DNA of 64,000 bases from positions 3,276,001 to 3,340,000 of the forward strand of contig NZ_JACCAS010000002.1 of NCBI RefSeq assembly GCF_013409255.1, given 5' to 3'. The position numbers were made by a program, and so were the translations under genes. Shown here piece by piece: positions 18,911-29,600 of this stretch. The DNA is from Paraburkholderia bryophila (lineage in GTDB: Bacteria > Pseudomonadota > Gammaproteobacteria > Burkholderiales > Burkholderiaceae). Under the pieces are notes generated by a model, which was not told the DNA's origin, did no database searches, and saw nothing but the letters and a program-made list of their open reading frames with translations. Positions within the stretch are counted from its first letter, which is position 1; each line of letters opens with the position of its first letter.

Positions 18911-19556
18911 AACTCGAGGCACGGGCTCGGTCGTGGATCGCACGGTCGGTAAGCAAACCGGCGTATGGCAGGAGTCGCCGCTGGTCGGCACGGATGCCTT
19001 GCTGAAGAAGCATCTGTCGACGGCCGGCGCGGCGTTCAGATTGAGCGAGCGGCCGTTCCTTGAACTGGTGAACGTGCGGGGCGATACGCGCGACGCGGCC
19101 TTCATGCAGGCGATGGAAAGCGTGCTCGGCTGCCGTCCGCCGGAAAAGGCCAATACGATTGCGCGCGGCAATGGTTATGAGCTGCTGTGGCTCGGCCCGG
19201 ACGAATGGCTGGTGCGCTCGGCCACCGCGCACGATGCGACCCGCAGCGCGCCGTTGCTGGCGAAACTCGGCGCCGCGTTCGCGGGCGTGTTTGCCGCGGT
19301 GGTGGATATCGGCAGCGGCTATACGGTGCTTGAAATTAGCGGCACGCGCACGCGTGAGGTGCTGACGCGCGGCTGTCCGCTCGATCTGCATCCCAAGCTG
19401 TTCGGCGAAGGGCAGTGTGCGCAGAGCCACTATTTCAAGGCATCGATGACGCTCGTGCCCACCGGCGCGAACAGCTTCGATATCGTGGTGCGCCGCAGTT
19501 TTGCCGATTACTTCGTCAAGATGATGCTCGACGCGGCCGAGCCGCTGATGTCGTAA
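18900..19556 (+). CDS. soxG: Sarcosine oxidase subunit gamma
   Basis: A 218-residue subunit with the family segments ELVNVRGD, LLWLGPDEWLV and VVDIGSGYTVLEISG. The start at 18900 has a gaagggg ribosome-binding site inside soxA and overlaps the end of soxA by 11 bp, so translation is coupled. It completes the soxBDAG operon. Confidence 0.93.
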   Translation: MWNETRGTGSVVDRTVGKQTGVWQESPLVGTDALLKKHLSTAGAAFRLSERPFLELVNVRGDTRDAAFMQAMESVLGCRPPEKANTIARGNGYELLWLGPDEWLVRSATAHDATRSAPLLAKLGAAFAGVFAAVVDIGSGYTVLEISGTRTREVLTRGCPLDLHPKLFGEGQCAQSHYFKASMTLVPTGANSFDIVVRRSFADYFVKMMLDAAEPLMS

Positions 19557-19564
19557 CGCGCGAG

Positions 19565-19828
19565 ATGGCGTCGACGCGTCTAGCCACCGCGCGCCTCACC
19601 GAGCGCGCCTGCCTTGAGGGCGATGCCCATGCCGCGCTCGCGCTGCTCGACCAGAGCATCGTGCTGCGGCATCGGCGCATCGCGCTGATCCGCTATCTGC
19701 TCGCGCAGCAACTCGGCGCGCCGCTGGAGGCGCGTCATCATCAATACGTCGAAAGAATCGCCGCGCGCCTGAGCGCGGACACACTCTCGCGCATTGCCGG
19801 CGCCGCGCGTGCGCGTCTGCGTCCTTAA
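19565..19828 (+). CDS. Small hypothetical protein after soxG
   Basis: An 87-residue open frame starting 8 bp after the soxG stop. The predicted product is helical, Ala/Leu/Arg-rich and without cysteine (HAALALLDQSIVLRHRRIAL). Its tight spacing suggests co-transcription with soxBDAG. No family is recognised, and the Ala/Arg-rich composition also fits a spurious frame in GC-rich DNA, so it is reported with caution. Confidence 0.45.
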   Translation: MASTRLATARLTERACLEGDAHAALALLDQSIVLRHRRIALIRYLLAQQLGAPLEARHHQYVERIAARLSADTLSRIAGAARARLRP

Positions 19829-19967
19829 CGCGCGAGCGCAGCCCCGAACGACGCCCCCGTTCCATTCCGATGACGGTTTTCTTCTATGTGGCCGATTTAT
19901 GTCCACGTCTACTGAAAACCTGATCGGAGTACTCACGCGGCAGCCGCCGCATCAACGAGGGGATGAC

Positions 19968-21386
19968 ATGTCCACCGCTTTCCAGCCGCGCGCGAGCGCC
20001 GCCGCTCGACTCGAACGATTGCCGTTCTCCGGTTATCACCGGACGATTTTCCTTATCATCGCCGTCGCGTTCTTTTTCGATTCGGTCGATCTCGGCACGA
20101 TGACGTTCGTGCTCGGCTCGATCAAGGCGGAGTTCCATCTGTCGACCGCGACGGCCGGGTTGGTGGCGAGCGCGAGTTTCTTCGGCATGGTGATCGGCGC
20201 GGCGGTGGCGGGGTTGCTGGCGGATCGTTTCGGACGCCGGCCGGTGTTTCAGTGGAGCATGGTGTTGTGGGGCCTGGCGTCGTATTTGTGTTCGACGGCG
20301 CAGAGCGTCGAGGCGTTGATTTTCTATCGCGTGCTGCTGGGTATTGGCATGGGCATGGAGTTTCCGATTGCGCAGACTTTGCTGTCGGAGTTCGTGCCGG
20401 CTGCGTCGCGCGGCAGGCTGATCGCGTTGATGGATGGGTTCTGGCCGCTCGGGTTTATCACGTCGGGCGTGGTGTCGTATTTCGTGTTGCCCGCATTCGG
20501 TTGGCGCACGGAGTTTGCGTTGCTCGCGATTCCCGCGGTGTTCGTGCTGATCGTGCGGCGCGTGGTGCCGGAGTCGCCGCGTTGGCTCGAGCATCGAGGG
20601 CGTCTGGCCGAAGCCGATAAGGTGCTGGCTGAAGTCGAAGCGAAGGTGATGAAGGCGGCGGGCCTGACTCAACTGAGTACGCCGGCGATGCTGGCCGAGC
20701 CGGCCGCTGTGAAGGGAACGGGCGCGTTTCGCGAGATCTGGAGTCTGGCCTACCGGCGTCGCACGATCATGGTGTGGACGTTGTGGTTCTTTGCGTTGCT
20801 CGGGTTTTATGGACTCACGTCGTGGCTGGGTGCGTTGATGCAGCAGGCGGGTTTTGCCGTGACCAAGTCGGTGCTGTACACGGTGTTGATCTCGCTCGGC
20901 GGGATCCCCGGATTTATCTGCGCGGCGTGGCTGGTCGAGCGGTGGGGACGCAAGCCCACCTGTATCGCGTCGCTCGCGGGGAGTGCGGTGATGGCGTATG
21001 TGTACGGGCAGACCGCGTTGCATGCGCAGACGCCGACGCTGCTGATCTGTGCCGGCCTGGCGATGCAGTTCTTTCTGTTTGCGATGTGGGCCGTGCTTTA
21101 TACCTATACGCCGGAGCTTTACGGTACCGGGGCAAGGGCGACCGGGTCGGGCTTCGCTTCCGCGATTGGGCGGGTCGGGTCGTTGATCGGGCCTTACGTG
21201 GTGGGCGTCGTGTTGCCGGTCTTTGGGCAGGGCGGGGTGTTTTCGCTGGGCGCGTTGTGTTTTGTCGTGGCGGCTGTCGCGGTGTGGGTCCTGGGGATTG
21301 AGACGCGAGGGCTGGTGCTGGAGACGCTGGTTCAGGATGCCGTGCAGGCCGACGGCGAGCTGGGGTTGCGGCCGGTTCGGGAGTAG
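19968..21386 (+). CDS. MFS transporter (metabolite:H+ symporter type)
   Basis: A 472-residue major facilitator superfamily protein. It has about 12 hydrophobic segments, the loop 2-3 signature LADRFGRRPVF, the loop 6-7 signature ESPRWLEHRGR and the equivalent loop 8-9 motif ERWGRKP. These place it in the sugar/acid-metabolite symporter group. The start at 19968 has a gagggg site; the frame is open upstream but has no family similarity. It follows the sox operon on the same strand, so transport of a sarcosine- or betaine-pathway compound is possible, but the substrate cannot be read from the sequence. Confidence 0.85.
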   Translation: MSTAFQPRASAAARLERLPFSGYHRTIFLIIAVAFFFDSVDLGTMTFVLGSIKAEFHLSTATAGLVASASFFGMVIGAAVAGLLADRFGRRPVFQWSMVLWGLASYLCSTAQSVEALIFYRVLLGIGMGMEFPIAQTLLSEFVPAASRGRLIALMDGFWPLGFITSGVVSYFVLPAFGWRTEFALLAIPAVFVLIVRRVVPESPRWLEHRGRLAEADKVLAEVEAKVMKAAGLTQLSTPAMLAEPAAVKGTGAFREIWSLAYRRRTIMVWTLWFFALLGFYGLTSWLGALMQQAGFAVTKSVLYTVLISLGGIPGFICAAWLVERWGRKPTCIASLAGSAVMAYVYGQTALHAQTPTLLICAGLAMQFFLFAMWAVLYTYTPELYGTGARATGSGFASAIGRVGSLIGPYVVGVVLPVFGQGGVFSLGALCFVVAAVAVWVLGIETRGLVLETLVQDAVQADGELGLRPVRE

Positions 21387-21812
21387 ATTTCTGACCGGCT
21401 GGGTTGGCGTTGCCCGGCACGGGATGTCTCTTCACTTAAGCCCCACGGCATCGAGCGAGTTCCCGCGCGAGATGGATGTGGGGCTTGCCGTTTCTAAAAT
21501 CCAGAACGCCAATTGCAAACCGTTATCATAAAATCAAAAAAAATAAACTGATCAACATCAAAAAACACGACCGTGCAAAATTTCTAATTATTACAATTCA
21601 CGCAAACGTTTAATCAAAAAATCGATTCATCAAATTTTCACTCGCCGCTCCATTCGGAGCGAATTCGATTCGCGCCGATTAACATCCCTCAACCGCAATC
21701 AGGGAAATCCCTCGTCAGTTTTTCCTTAATAATCGATTGCAGGTGCATTAACAACCGGCTACGATCCGGTCCCATACGCATCTCATAATTTCTTGTAAGA
21801 GCTTCGATCAGC
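21387..21812. promoter_or_regulatory. AT-rich intergenic region before the surface-protein locus
   Basis: A 426-bp gap. About 21520-21720 is strikingly AT-rich against a roughly 60-65% GC background, with several A-runs (aaaatcaaaaaaaataaac), plus a short hairpin (cgctcc-attc-ggagcg, 21650-21665). No gene is seen. It probably carries the promoter of the downstream cluster and could be bound by an H-NS-like silencer. Confidence 0.45.
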
Positions 21813-22385
21813 ATGACAGGGACGCCGGTTTCAGGCGCGGCAGCGGCAGCGGAGCAACCCGCCGTCGTGTCGTTGCGAGCGTCGACGAGCGCCGACCGTG
21901 ATTTTCTGAAGACTGTTTTCTTCAGCACGCGGTTCGACGAATTCGCCGCCTCAGGGTTAAGCGTCACGGAGATCGACGCGTTGCTCGCGCAACAGTTCGA
22001 TATGCAGGAGAGCTATTATCGGCGCCACTATCCGGCCGGCCGTTTCGACGTCGTGATGTCCGGTGACATACCGGTGGGCCGTCTGTATCACGACTGGAAG
22101 CGCGGGCGCGGATTGAGCGTGATCGACATTGCGTTGCTGCCGACCTTTCGCGGCGCCGGCATCGGTACGCGGCTGATGCAGGCGTTGGTCGAGCGGGCGG
22201 CGCAGGCCGGTTTGGCCGTCAATCTGTACGTCGAGGTGAACAACCCGGTGCAATCGCTTTACCGCCGGATGGACTTCGTAAAATGCGGAGAAAATGGCAT
22301 TTACGAATCGCTCAGGCGAGAAGCCGTGCCATTCGGTTCGATCGCCGAACCGTTGCCCGGCTTGCAGTCCAGTATCGCCGAATGA
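21813..22385 (+). CDS. GNAT-family N-acetyltransferase
   Basis: A 190-residue GNAT protein. The acetyl-CoA-binding motif A is present as FRGAGIGTRLM (about 112-122), followed by a typical helix and a strand (LAVNLYVEVNNPVQSLYRRMDF). The first 45 residues contain a low-complexity Ala-rich start. It opens the gene series leading to the large surface protein, which suggests a possible role in modifying it, but the substrate is unknown. Confidence 0.85.
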   Translation: MTGTPVSGAAAAAEQPAVVSLRASTSADRDFLKTVFFSTRFDEFAASGLSVTEIDALLAQQFDMQESYYRRHYPAGRFDVVMSGDIPVGRLYHDWKRGRGLSVIDIALLPTFRGAGIGTRLMQALVERAAQAGLAVNLYVEVNNPVQSLYRRMDFVKCGENGIYESLRREAVPFGSIAEPLPGLQSSIAE

Positions 22386-22567
22386 AGTTTTAAATGCGGG
22401 GCGCATATAGCGGCCCGTATAACAAGAATATTCAAGTCCGGTTTGAAATATGCCGTTAATCACGCATCGGGTCGTTTCGACGTATCGCAACGGCGTTTGA
22501 AAACCTGCGCGTGTAATGCGCATTGGCTCAATCGGTAAAAAGCGACCGGCGATTATCTTGAGCAACG

Positions 22568-22933
22568 GTGTGCGACAAATTCACTGCCGGGGGGCGGGTG
22601 TCTGCAATTCCTACTCATGCCGAGTTGACTGAGTCGCTCGGCAGCATCTTCGTGTTGACGTCGCCGCAGGGCTACGCGGTCGAAGCGCGCTTGAGCAGCG
22701 CGCCGGCCGGCGTGCCGATGGACGACGGCTACGTCTGCTACAGCGCGCTATTCGAACTGCCGCAACACGTTCAGCTTCCCCAGGATACCTATCGCATCGA
22801 CGCGCCGGACGGCCGCGTCTGGGAACTGCTCGCCACGCCGACGCGCCCGCAGGCGAGCGGCGGCGCGACGCTCTGCGTCGTCATTCACACCCTGAAGCCG
22901 GCGCCGCAACAGCCGGTCGAGACCCCGCAATGA
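22568..22933 (+). CDS. DUF6916-type small protein
   Basis: A 121-residue protein read from a GTG at 22568. An alternative GTG at 22598, behind a G-rich ribosome-binding site, gives 111 residues beginning SAIPTHAEL and may be the real start. The sequence (THAELTESLGSIFVL, GYVCYSALFELP, LPQDTYRI) fits the small all-beta DUF6916 family that often neighbours tail-collar proteins. No enzymatic motif is seen. It is 58 bp upstream of the tail-collar gene. Confidence 0.65.
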   Translation: MCDKFTAGGRVSAIPTHAELTESLGSIFVLTSPQGYAVEARLSSAPAGVPMDDGYVCYSALFELPQHVQLPQDTYRIDAPDGRVWELLATPTRPQASGGATLCVVIHTLKPAPQQPVETPQ

Positions 22934-22991
22934 CGCCGGTCATCGTGCTCACGACCCGGCGTCCCATCCGTCGTACTTCCAGGAGATTGTC

Positions 22992-23600
22992 ATGAGCGAT
23001 CCGTTTCTCGGTGAAATTCGTATGGTCGGCTTCAACTTTGCACCAGTCGGATGGGCGCTCTGCCAAGGGCAGATCGTGAGCGTCTCGCAGAATTCGGCGT
23101 TGTTCGCGCTGCTCGGCACGACCTTCGGCGGCAATGGCCAGACCAGCTTCGGCCTGCCGAATTTCAGCAGCCGCTCGCCGGTTGGCACGGGCAGCGGTCC
23201 CGGCCTGTCGACAATCGACTGGGGCGAGATTTCCGGCAACGAGAACATCACGCTGAACCAGCTGCAGCTGCCGCAGCACACGCACGTGGCCACGGCCACC
23301 GGTGGCTCCGGGACCGCTCAGGTGAGCGTGCCGGCGACCACCGCGACCACCAACCCGGAGTCGATGCCGGCAGCCAATGCCGTCCTCGGCCCGGCCTCGG
23401 CGAGCGGTCACGCGGCCACCATCTACAGCACGGCCACGGCGAATACCACTCTTGCGCCGTTCAACGTTTCGGTGCAGACGCCCGCGCCGACCGTCACCGT
23501 GGCGCAGACGGGCAGCAATGCGCCGGTGCCGTTGCGCAATCCGTACCTCGGCACGACGTTCATCATCGCGCTGCAAGGCGTTTATCCGTCGCGCGGCTAA
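22992..23600 (+). CDS. Tail-collar domain protein (microcystin-dependent protein family)
   Basis: A 202-residue protein with the phage tail-collar fold at its N-terminus. The hallmarks FLGEIRMVGFNFAPVGW, CQGQ, LFALLGTTFGGNGQTSFGLPNF and the PQHTH histidines are all present. The C-terminus ends NPYLGTTFIIALQGVYPSRG, as in MdpB-like proteins. These are non-phage homologues of receptor-binding tail proteins, often found next to other secreted proteins. A ccaggag site precedes the ATG. Located 91 bp upstream of the giant DUF4347 gene. Confidence 0.85.
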   Translation: MSDPFLGEIRMVGFNFAPVGWALCQGQIVSVSQNSALFALLGTTFGGNGQTSFGLPNFSSRSPVGTGSGPGLSTIDWGEISGNENITLNQLQLPQHTHVATATGGSGTAQVSVPATTATTNPESMPAANAVLGPASASGHAATIYSTATANTTLAPFNVSVQTPAPTVTVAQTGSNAPVPLRNPYLGTTFIIALQGVYPSRG

Positions 23601-23691
23601 CGCGTTCTCATCGCGCGCGGTGCGGCTGCCCGTGCCGCGTTAATCAATAGTCACGGGGCGCGGCAGCCAGCGCTCCGGCGGAGCGAGTGTC

Positions 23692-26600
23692 ATGAAAATC
23701 GTCAAGCAACTTCTGAAGCGTCTGATCGACCACGGCGACGCAGCCAGCGTGCGTGCCCCCGTCGTACCGGCGCCCTTGATGATGGCACTCGAGCCGCGCG
23801 TGGTGTACGACGCGTCGGTCGCGGCGGTCGCGCCGCATCCGCACGGCGCCGAAGGCGATTCGCACGCGGGTGCGGCGAGCTCGCTGTCCGCGACGCCGAA
23901 GCCGGTCGCCGAGCACGACGTCAAACCCGACCACGCGGCCAGATCCGATCCGTCCAGATCCGGTCCGTCCAAAGACAGCGCCACGCCAAAAGCGGCGGAG
24001 TCTGGCGCGGCGGGCCAGGGTGACAGCGCGGCGCATCAGGTCGTGTTCATCGATCCGAGCGTCGCCAACTATCAATCGTTGATTGCGGGCTTGCCGGCCG
24101 GCACGCAATACGTGGTGCTGAACGCGAACACCGACGGCTTCGCCCAGATCGCGCAGTATCTGCAGACTCACAAGGGCATCGAATCGATCCACCTGATCTC
24201 GCACGGCGCGGACGGCGAAATTCAGGCCGGTTCGACGTGGTTGAACGCGGGCGATCTGTCCGCCTACAGCGCCGAACTCACGCAGATCGGCGCGGCGATG
24301 AAACCGGGCGGCGACTTCCTGATCTACGGTTGCGACGTCGCGCAAAATGCGGACGGCCAGGCGCTGGTGCAGAGCGTCGCGGCGCTCACCCATCTGAACG
24401 TCGCGGCGTCGACGGACGCGACCGGGATGGCCGCGCTCGGCGGCAACTGGACGCTCGAGTACAAAGTGGGCGACGTGCACACGCCGGTGATCGAATCGGC
24501 GGCCGTGCAGGCGCAGTACAACGCGCTGCTGGGCGTGACGGTGGAAACCTACGACACGCACGTGTCGCCCGCCTTCGACACGACCACCAATAGTTTCACG
24601 CTCGACGGCCTTACCTATACGACCGATCAGCCGGTCGAGACCACCGTCTACACGACGACGACCGATCCGTTCGGCGCGCCGCCGTTGTCGACCGGGCCGG
24701 CCGACGGCGTGCTGATGGTCAATTTCAATGGCACGCAGATGTCGTCGCTGACGATCCAGCTGGCGAATGGCTCGCATTTCGCGTTGTCGAGTTTCGACAT
24801 CGACGCATTCTCCGATGGCTCGATCTACATCCGGCCGAACGGCGATGCGTCCAAACAGGTGCTGCTGGTTACAGGCGGCCTGTACTCGAGCACGATCAAC
24901 CTCGCGGGCAACGCGAATTTTCAGAACCTCACGTCGATCACGATCGTCGACGTCGGCGACGACGGTTTCCTGACGCCGACGCTGAACAACTTCACCTACA
25001 CCCAGCTCGGTGCGGTCGCCACGACCAGCGGCAGCAGCGCGTCGTTCGTGGCGGGCGACAACGTCGCGTCGACACCGGTCGCGGTGGACAACGGCATTAC
25101 GCTGTCCGACGCGGGCGCCACCACCGCGCAGACCGCAACCGTGTCGATCACCGGCAACCTTCACAGCGGCGAAGACCTGCTGGCGTTCAACAACACCAGT
25201 GCGACGCTCTACGGCAATATCTCCGCGACCTATACGGCGGCGACCGGCGTGCTGTCGCTGACTTCGTCGGGCGGTACGGCGACCATCACACAATGGCAGG
25301 CCGCGCTGCGCGCGGTCACCTATACCGACACCGCGATCACGCCGAACACAGCCACCCGTACCATCAGCTTCGCCGTGAACGACGGCATCTCGGCCGGCGT
25401 TACCGGTAGCCGCACCGTGACCGTCGCGGATACCGACCAGACGCCGACGCTCAGTAGTACCAGCAGCGGCGTCGCGTATGCGGCGGGCGCGGCCTCCACG
25501 CCGGTGTTCAGCGGTGTGTCGATCAGCGATCGCGACAACACCACGCTGGCGTCCGCGACCGTGACGGTCGGCGGCGGCTATCAGTCGGGCGACACGCTAT
25601 CGTTCACGAATACCAGTGCGACGCTCTACGGCAACATCGGCATTGCCTCGAATAGCAACGGCGTGCTGACGCTCACGTCGGCCAGCAACAGTGCGACGCT
25701 CGCGCAATGGGACAACGCGCTCAACGCCGTGCGCTTCGCCGACGCCTCGAATGCGACGCCGGGCGCGCGCACCGTGTCGTTTTCCGTCAGTGACGGCACC
25801 AAAAGCAGCACGCTACTCACCAATACGGTGACCGTCACAGCCGGCCCGATCGTGACGACCGACGTCGGTTCGGCCGCATTTGTGGCCGGCGACAATACGG
25901 CGTCGACGCCGGTCGCGATCGACTCCGGACTCGCCGTCACCGACGCCAACAGTGCGACGCTGCAAAGCGCCACGGTATCGATCACCGGCAACTTCCAGAG
26001 CGGCGAAGATCTGCTGTCGTTCGTGAGCAATCCCGCTACGATGGGCGATATCGCCGGTTCGTATAACACGGCGACCGGCGTTTTGACGCTCAATTCGGCG
26101 AGCCATGCGACCATCGCGCAGTGGCAGGCGGCGCTGAGTTCGATCACGTATACCGATACGGCGGTTACGCCGAACAATGCGACCCGCACGATCGGCTTTG
26201 CGATCAACGACGGCACGCAGACCAGCCCAGTGGCCACCCGCACGATCACGGTTGCCGCTACGGATCAGACGCCGATCGTCGGCACGACGGGCGGCACGAC
26301 CGCGTTCACGGCGGGCAATAACACGACGTCGACGCCGGTCGCCGTGGACAGCGGCATTAGCGTGTCCGACCTCGACAACACGACGCTCGCGTCCGGCTCC
26401 GTGTCGATCACCGGCAACTTCCACGCAGGTGAAGACGTGCTGGGTTTCACTAACACCAGCGCGACGCTGTTCGGCAATATCGCCGCGTCGTACGACGCGG
26501 TGCACGGCGTGCTGACGCTCACGTCGAGCGGCGCGATCGCCACCGTCGCGCAATGGCGCAACGCGCTGGAGTCCGTCACCTATACCGATACGGCCGTCAC

Positions 26601-29600
26601 GCCGAACACCGCGACCCGTACGATCAGCTTTGCCGTCAGCGATGGGTCGGTCAGCAGTCTGGCGGCGACCAAAGCGGTCAGCGTGACGGACGTCGACCAG
26701 ACGCCGGTTGTGGTGACCTCGGGCGGCAGCGCCTCGTTCGTCGCCGGCGACAACGCGCCGTCGACGCCGGTCGCGGTGGACAGCGGTCTGACGGTCAGCG
26801 ACCTCGACAACGGCACGCTGGCGTCGGCGACGGTGCAGATCGGTGCGGGTTTCCACGCTGGCGAAGACGTGCTCAGCTTCACGAACAATGGCGTGACGAT
26901 GGGCAACATCGTCGCCAGCTACGACGCCGTCCACGGTACGCTGACGCTGAGCTCGGCCGGCGCCACCGCGACGCTCGCGCAATGGCAGGCGGCGCTGCGC
27001 TCGGTAACCTACACGGACGCGGCGGTCACGCCGGATAACACGACCCGCTCGGTGAGCTTCACCGTCAACGACGGTACGGTGAACAGCGTGGCATCGATCC
27101 GCACGGTGACCGTGGCGGATACCGACCAGACCCCGATCCTCACCACGACGGGCGGCACCACCGCGTTTGTCGAAGCCGACAATGTCACCTCGACGCCGGT
27201 CGCGATCGATAGCGGTGTGACCGTCTCGGATCTCGACAATTCGACGCTGGCGCACGCGACCGTATCGATCACCGGCAACCTCCACAGCGGCGAGGACGTG
27301 CTGGCATTCAGCAACACCAACGCGACGCTGTTCGGCGACATCGCCGGGTCGTTCAACGCGGCCACCGGCACGATGCTGCTGAGTTCGTCGAGCGGCACCG
27401 CGACACTCGCGCAGTGGCAGGCGGCCTTGCGCGCGGTGACGTACACCGATACGGCGATCACCCCGAACACCGCGAACCGCACGATCAGTTTCGTCGTCAA
27501 CGACGGCAGCAAGGACAGCCTGGCGGGCACCAAGACCGTGTCGGTCGCGGGCGTCGACCAAAGCCCGGTGTTGAGCGCGTCGAGCGGCGACTTCAACTAT
27601 CTGCCGGGCGCGGCCGCGCACAACATCGACAGCGGCATCACGCTGACCGACAGCGACAGCACGACCATGGCGTCGGCGACGATCCAGTTCACGTCCGGTT
27701 TCCAGAGCGGCGACCAGTTGAGCCTGAATTACAACGCGGCGACGATGGGCTTCAACTTCACGATCACGTTCGACGGCGTGGCAGGGACCTTGACGATCAC
27801 CCGCAGCGGCGCGATGACCCTCTCGAACTGGCAGGCGATCATTGACAACGTGCAGTTTTCGGCGGCGCCGGGCGCACCGCTCGGCACGCGCGCGCTGTCG
27901 GTCGTCACGTCGGACGGCATCAAAGATAGCAACACGCTGACGTACAACGTCGACGTGATCAGCTCCGCGCCGCAACTGACGACGACCAGCACCGGCAGTG
28001 TCACCTTCACCGCAGGCGACAACGCGGCCGGCGTGCCGATCGTGGTGGACGGCGGGCTCAGCGTGCTCGACCCGCTCGGCAATCCGATCGTGTCGGCGAT
28101 GGTGTCGATCACCGGCAACTACCAGTCCAACCAGGACGTGCTGCTGTTCATCAACGATGGCGCGACGATGGGCGATATCTTCGCCAACTTCAACGCGGCG
28201 ACCGGCGTGCTGACGCTGACCTCGTCCAGCGGCACCGCGACCGACGGGCAATGGGCTGCCGCCATGCGCGCCGTGACGTTTACCGACACGGCGGTGACGC
28301 CCAATACGGCGTCGCGTTCGATCAGCTTCCAGATTTCCGACGGCACGCAAAACAGCACTACGCTGATACGCACCCTCACCGTGACGGACACCGACCAGAC
28401 GCCGATACTCGCCACCGGCAGCAGCGGTTCGGCCTCGTTCGTGGCCGGCGACAACGTCGTGTCGACGCCGGTCGCGATCGACACCGGCATCACGGTATCC
28501 GATCGCGACAACGGCACGCTGGCCTCGGCGACGTTCCAGATCGGCGCGGGCTTTCACGCCGGCGAAGACGTGCTGGGGTTCAGCAACGACGGCGCGACGA
28601 TGGGCAACATCACCGCCAGCTACGACGCGGTCCACGGTACGTTGTCGCTGAGCTCGGCCGGCGCCAGCGCGACGCTCGCGCAATGGCAGGCGGCGTTGCG
28701 TTCGGTGACGTACACCGACACGGCGATCACGCCGGACAACACCACGCGGACCATCAGTTTTACCGTCAACGACGGCACGAAGACGAGCGCCGCGCTGTCG
28801 CGCAGCGTCACCGTCTCGGATACGGATCAGACGCCGATTGTCGGGTCGACGAGTACGGGTTCGGCCACGTTCGTGTCGGGCGACAACGGGCCGTCGACGC
28901 CGGTCACGATCGACAACGGCATCACGCTGTCCGATCTCGACAACACGACGCTGGGCTCGGCAACGGTGCAGGTCGGGGCGGGCTTCCACGCCGGCGAGGA
29001 CGTGCTCGGCTTCACCAACGACGGCGCGACGATGGGCAATATCACCGCCAGCTACGACGCCGTGCACGGCACGCTGACGCTGAGCTCGGCCGGCGCCACT
29101 GCCACGCTCGCGCAGTGGCAGGCTGCGTTGCGCTCGGTGACCTACACGGACACGGCGATCACGCCGGACACCACTGCGAGGACGATCGGCTTCGTCGTCA
29201 ACGACGGCACGGATAACAGCGCCGTGTACTCGCGTAACGTCGACGTGACCGCGGCCGATCAAACGCCGATCCTGACGACCTCCGGCGGTAGCAGCGCCTT
29301 CGTCGCGGGCGACAACGTCGCGTCGACGCCGGTTGTCATCGATAACGGCGTGACCGTATCGGACCTCGACAACACGACGCTGGCGTCGGCGACGGTGCAG
29401 GTCGGCGCGGGCTTCCACGCCGGCGAGGACGTGCTCGGCTTCAGCAACGACGGCGCGACGATGGGCAACATCGCCGCCAGCTACGACGCGGTCCACGGCA
29501 CGCTGACGCTGAGTTCGGCCGGCGCCAGCGCGACGCTCGCGCAATGGCAGTCCGCGCTGCGCTCGGTGACGTACACCGACACGGCGGTCACGCCGGACAA

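Noticed and set aside
17090..19171. 693-codon minus-strand open frame opposite soxA and soxG
   Set aside because: Shadow of well-identified sox genes; no family features.
22992..23600. Prophage, suggested by the tail-collar protein
   Set aside because: No other phage structural, integrase or lysis genes are present. Tail-collar (MdpB-like) proteins commonly occur outside prophages.
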